NCBI GenBank assembly: GCA_030523505.1
Contig: JAUNIK010000015.1
Location: 1 to 9,740 of the forward strand
Length of the DNA stretch: 9,740 nt
Reading direction: 5' to 3'
Origin: Prevotellaceae bacterium
Lineage (GTDB): Bacteria; Bacteroidota; Bacteroidia; Bacteroidales; Bacteroidaceae
Shown here: one piece after another, positions 7,235 to 9,740 of the stretch
Numbering within the stretch: the first letter of the stretch is position 1
Layout of the letters: the number at the start of each line of letters is the position of its first letter
The notes under the pieces: model-generated
Told to the model about the DNA's origin: nothing
Seen by the model: only the letters and a program-made list of their open reading frames with translations
The model's database searches: none
Translations under genes and position numbers: made by a program

Positions 7235-8077
7235 ATGAGAAACTGGAAAAAGATACACGACTTCGAGGAAATAATGCTCGAAGAATTTGAGGGAATAGCA
7301 AAAATCACTATTTGCCGTCCTCGATACAGAAATGCGTTCACCCCTAAGACCACTCTTGAACTGTCGCAGGCTTTTGCTATCTGCGCTGAGCGTAGGAGCA
7401 TCAGAGTAGTGCTACTTACTGGACAGGAGACTCCACGCAAAGAGGGACAGACGGATGAGGAATGGCTCCGCACACAGGCATTCTGTGCTGGTGGCGATAT
7501 GAATGTGAAAGGCCGTGGAGGATATATCGATGAAGAGGGTGTGCCTCGCCTGTCGGTGCTTGATGTACAGATGCAAATCCGTCGATTACCAAAACCGGTC
7601 ATCGCTATGGTCAATGGCTTCGCCATCGGTGGTGGTCATGTGCTCCACTTAGTATGCGACCTCACCATTGCTGCCGATAATGCCCGTTTCGGTCAGACTG
7701 GTCCGAAGGTGGGCTCGTTTGATGCTGGTTTCGGTAGTTCGTATCTGGCACGCATCGTGGGACAGAAGAAGGCTCGCGAGATTTGGTTCATGTGCCGTCA
7801 GTACACAGCCCAGGAGGCAGAGCAGATGGGTATGGTCAACAAGGTGGTGCCTTTGGCAGAACTGGAAGATGAGTGCGTAGCGTGGGCTCAGCGAATGATG
7901 GAACTGTCGCCTCTGGCACTGCGAATGATAAAGGCTGGTCTCAATGCCGAACTCGACGGTCAGGCTGGTATTCAGCAACTTGCTGGTGATGCGACAATGC
8001 TCTATTACATGACCGACGAGGCTCAGGAAGGTGGTAAGGCGTTCCTCGAAAAGCGCAAACCAGATTGGAGCCTCTAA
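7235..8077 (+). CDS. menB: 1,4-dihydroxy-2-naphthoyl-CoA synthase (naphthoate synthase)
   Basis: Closes the second ring of the naphthoquinone by an intramolecular Claisen condensation of o-succinylbenzoyl-CoA. It is a 280-residue crotonase-fold protein whose residue numbering runs in step with E. coli MenB: oxyanion-hole and CoA-binding segments FCAGGDMN (83-90) and IGGGHVL (131-137), then Tyr97, Gly156 in QTGPKVGS, Ser161, Asp163 and Tyr258. Gly at 156 is the mark of MenB enzymes that use bound bicarbonate as catalytic base; the other type, such as that of Mycobacterium tuberculosis, has an Asp there. ATG 7235 gives the normal N-terminus; the frame remains open upstream to 6992, but that part overlaps the carbonic anhydrase gene. 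No clear Shine-Dalgarno sequence precedes it, only an AT-rich leader, which is common in Bacteroidetes. menC follows after 15 bases. Confidence 0.97.
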   Translation: MRNWKKIHDFEEIMLEEFEGIAKITICRPRYRNAFTPKTTLELSQAFAICAERRSIRVVLLTGQETPRKEGQTDEEWLRTQAFCAGGDMNVKGRGGYIDEEGVPRLSVLDVQMQIRRLPKPVIAMVNGFAIGGGHVLHLVCDLTIAADNARFGQTGPKVGSFDAGFGSSYLARIVGQKKAREIWFMCRQYTAQEAEQMGMVNKVVPLAELEDECVAWAQRMMELSPLALRMIKAGLNAELDGQAGIQQLAGDATMLYYMTDEAQEGGKAFLEKRKPDWSL

Positions 8078-8092
8078 CCCCTCGAAAAGGCT

Positions 8093-9130
8093 ATGAATAT
8101 AGATTTATTCCAAAAGACATTGCATTTCAAGACTCCAGCGAGGACATCGCGTGGAGAATACAAGGAGCATCACATGGTGCTCGTGTCTATGACCGACGAC
8201 CAGGGGCGTATCGGTCTGGGGGAGTGTGCTCCGTTGCCCGACCTCAGCTACGATCGTAACTCCTACAGGATGATGAGTGATGTGGCACGACTCATCAACG
8301 AGGCTATGGAGAGCAAGGACTATGCAGATTATCTGCGTCCCTACCCTGCCTTGCTGTTTGCCTTGGAGTCGGCTATGTACGATATGACAAAGTCGCCTAT
8401 CCTCTACGACACTCCGTTCGCACGCTCCGAGGAGGGCATTCCTTTCAACGGACTGATTTGGATGGGCTCATACGACGAGATGCTCGCACAGGTGAAGAAG
8501 AAACTGCTGGCGGGATTCCGTTGCATAAAACTGAAAATCGGTGCTATCGAATGGGAACAGGAAATAGAACTGATCCGTTTCCTTCGTTCCAAATACCGTA
8601 AGGACAACCTCGAACTGCGTGTTGACGCCAACTGTGCGTTTACTCCTGAAGAGGCTCCTGCAAAACTTGAAGAACTGGCTCGCTATGATGTCCATTCTAT
8701 CGAACAGCCGATAGCTACAGGACAGTGGAAGACAATGGCTGAACTGTGCAAGAACTCGCCACTCCCTATTGCCCTCGACGAGGAACTCATTGGACTGAAC
8801 TACCTGCATGAGAAACAGGCGATGCTCGACACCATCCGACCACAGTATATCGTCATCAAACCGACACTCCACGGTGGTATCTCGGGTTCTATGGAATGGG
8901 TTAACGAGGCCAACAAGCGTGGCATCAAGTCGTGGATGACATCAGCACTGGAGAGCAATGTGGGATTGCGAAATGTGGCACTGCTTGCTGCTCGTTGCTA
9001 TGGTCCTCATGTACTGTTCACTCAGGGACTGGGCACTGGACAGCTATTCACCGACAACATTGCAATGGATCTTGAACTTCGTGGAGCAAAGATGTGGCGC
9101 GAAGATGTGACAGATGAAAATCTCAAATAA
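8093..9130 (+). CDS. menC: o-Succinylbenzoate synthase
   Basis: Dehydrates SHCHC to o-succinylbenzoate, in the cytoplasm. It is a 345-residue member of the enolase superfamily with the standard two-domain layout: an N-terminal capping domain (about 1-110) and a TIM barrel. The full catalytic set is visible: KLK with Lys146 and Lys148 on strand 2, metal ligands Asp178 (RVDAN), Glu204 (IEQP) and Asp229 (ALDEE), and the second catalytic Lys256 (VIKPT). The late TSALESNVG segment is also typical. Enolase-superfamily OSBS enzymes are often promiscuous toward N-succinylamino acids, but placement directly after menB settles the role. ATG 8093 is the only sensible start, 15 bases after the menB stop. 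In many Bacteroidetes menE would come next; here it does not. Confidence 0.95.
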   Translation: MNIDLFQKTLHFKTPARTSRGEYKEHHMVLVSMTDDQGRIGLGECAPLPDLSYDRNSYRMMSDVARLINEAMESKDYADYLRPYPALLFALESAMYDMTKSPILYDTPFARSEEGIPFNGLIWMGSYDEMLAQVKKKLLAGFRCIKLKIGAIEWEQEIELIRFLRSKYRKDNLELRVDANCAFTPEEAPAKLEELARYDVHSIEQPIATGQWKTMAELCKNSPLPIALDEELIGLNYLHEKQAMLDTIRPQYIVIKPTLHGGISGSMEWVNEANKRGIKSWMTSALESNVGLRNVALLAARCYGPHVLFTQGLGTGQLFTDNIAMDLELRGAKMWREDVTDENLK

Positions 9131-9158
9131 ACAAATAATAAGATTATAATAAAACGAT

Positions 9159-9440
9159 ATGAAAAAGTTTGCTATAATGATGATGATGCTTATGATGAGC
9201 ATCTGTGTTTTTGCAAAAGGCGATGTGAAGGTCGTTGTGTTCACACCAACGCCAGCTATGCACTGCCAGAATTGTGAGAAGAAGATTAAGGACAACATCC
9301 GTTTCGTGAAGGGTGTCAAGAAGATTGAGACCAGTGTAGAGAAGCAGACCATCACCATCACTTACGATGCTGCAAAGACTACACCAGAAAAGATTGAGGC
9401 AGGGTTCAAGAAGTTGGGGTATAAGGTGAAGAAGAAGTAG
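9159..9440 (+). CDS. Small exported heavy-metal-associated (HMA) domain protein
   Basis: A 93-residue protein with a signal peptide (residues 1-19, MKKFAIMMMMLMMSICVFA) followed by one HMA domain of ferredoxin-like fold. The metal-binding loop is MHCQNC (residues 34-39), matching the M.C..C consensus with Cys36 and Cys39 as ligands, probably for Cu(I) or a similar soft metal. The following helix (EKKIKDNIRFVKGV), the TITITYDA strand and the closing LGYKV are typical of CopZ/MerP-like domains. The expected role is periplasmic metal binding or hand-over, as in MerP. Six of the seven residues at positions 7-13 are Met, unusual for a signal-peptide core. The gene follows menC after 28 AT-rich bases and may be read from the same mRNA, but no biochemical tie to menaquinone is evident. 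No partner metal ATPase is in the window. Confidence 0.88.
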   Translation: MKKFAIMMMMLMMSICVFAKGDVKVVVFTPTPAMHCQNCEKKIKDNIRFVKGVKKIETSVEKQTITITYDAAKTTPEKIEAGFKKLGYKVKKK

Positions 9441-9467
9441 AGCCCCTCTGAGCCACGGACCCTCTCC

Positions 9468-9507
9468 GCCGCATAAGCGGCACCTCCCCCATGATGGGGA
9501 GGATTTT
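9468..9507 (+). terminator. GC-rich double hairpin, possible terminator and/or dispersed palindromic repeat
   Basis: Two adjacent stem-loops follow the HMA stop codon. The first is GCCGC-ATAA-GCGGC (9468-9481). The second is CCTCCCC (9483-9489) paired with GGGGAGG (9496-9502) across a six-base loop, followed by ATTTT. The second resembles a rho-independent terminator with a short T-tract and would end the operon. The C-rich, palindromic 9441-9502 segment differs in composition from its surroundings and looks like a mobile or dispersed intergenic repeat. A single copy in this window cannot prove that. Confidence 0.55.
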
Positions 9508-9521
9508 AAATAGTCTAATTG

Positions 9522-9740
9522 ATGATAAAAGGAATGAGAAAGTTTGGTTTACTATTATTAATGGTGGTTGTGAGTACAACCATCACTGCTCAGGAATGGA
9601 CGGTGGTGGAGCGGGGATTCTTGTATGAGGACGAGATGCCTCCGACTTGCCATGCTGCAACACTTGTTGAAGCACTGAACGGGGATATCATCGCTGCATT
9701 CTTCGGTGGTACCTATGAAGGTCATCCGGATAGCGATGTG
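9522..9740 (+). CDS. Secreted sialidase-like BNR-repeat protein, N-terminal fragment
   Basis: The first 73 codons of a gene that runs off the right edge. A signal peptide ends at about residue 23 (TITA before QEW), so the product is exported. The mature start contains CHAATLVE (43-50) followed by an AFFGGTYEG segment (59-67). This is the opening blade pattern of BNR_2/sialidase-family beta-propellers (HA.T..E...G...A.FGGT.EG), which in gut Bacteroidetes act on host or dietary glycans. The catalytic residues and Asp-boxes lie beyond the window, so neither activity nor substrate can be stated. ATG 9522 and ATG 9534 (MRKFG) are both possible starts; GGA directly abuts the second, too close for a ribosome binding site, so the first is used. 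It is separated from the men operon by the hairpins and is probably an independent unit. Confidence 0.75.
   Translation, partial: MIKGMRKFGLLLLMVVVSTTITAQEWTVVERGFLYEDEMPPTCHAATLVEALNGDIIAAFFGGTYEGHPDSDV

Noticed and set aside
1..9740. CRISPR arrays, tRNA/rRNA genes, transposases or attachment sites
   Set aside because: I looked for regularly spaced repeats, cloverleaf-like segments and transposase or integrase motifs and saw none; nearly all of the window is accounted for by coding sequence.

Overview
The window looks like chromosomal DNA from a member of the Bacteroidales, probably Prevotellaceae or a close relative. The supporting signs are near-balanced base composition, Bacteroidetes-type -7 promoter boxes (TAnnTTTG), weak or absent Shine-Dalgarno sequences, AT-rich intercistronic gaps, an apparently extended LysRS, and short Q-after-A type signal peptides (A|Q cleavage). 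The genus is an inference from style, not a database match.

Layout. Bases 1-1564 (minus strand) hold most of lysS, cut off by the left edge of the window. A short divergent promoter region (1565-1694) separates it from a run of plus-strand genes that extends to about 9440: a ten-helix EamA/DMT transporter, a hotdog thioesterase (probable MenI), MenF, MenD, a secreted Sel1-repeat protein, a gamma-class carbonic anhydrase-like protein, MenB, MenC and a small exported heavy-metal-associated (HMA) protein. Gaps are 5 to 51 bases and menF overlaps menD, so this is probably one operon or a few coupled transcripts. A GC-rich double hairpin (9468-9507) then separates it from the first 73 codons of a secreted sialidase-like BNR protein that runs off the right edge. 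No intergenic stretch exceeds about 130 bases.

How the genes fit together. The core is menaquinone (vitamin K2) biosynthesis. MenF makes isochorismate from chorismate; MenD adds the succinyl-semialdehyde unit from 2-oxoglutarate and releases CO2; MenC makes o-succinylbenzoate; MenB closes the naphthoquinone ring; the thioesterase would free 1,4-dihydroxy-2-naphthoate from CoA. menE (OSB-CoA ligase), menH, menA and the final methyltransferase are not in the window. Three genes between or beside the pathway genes are not textbook men genes: the Sel1-repeat protein, the gamma-carbonic anhydrase and the HMA protein. The most suggestive link is the carbonic anhydrase, which lies directly upstream of a MenB whose residues (Gly156 in QTGP) mark it as the bicarbonate-dependent type, in an operon whose MenD produces CO2.
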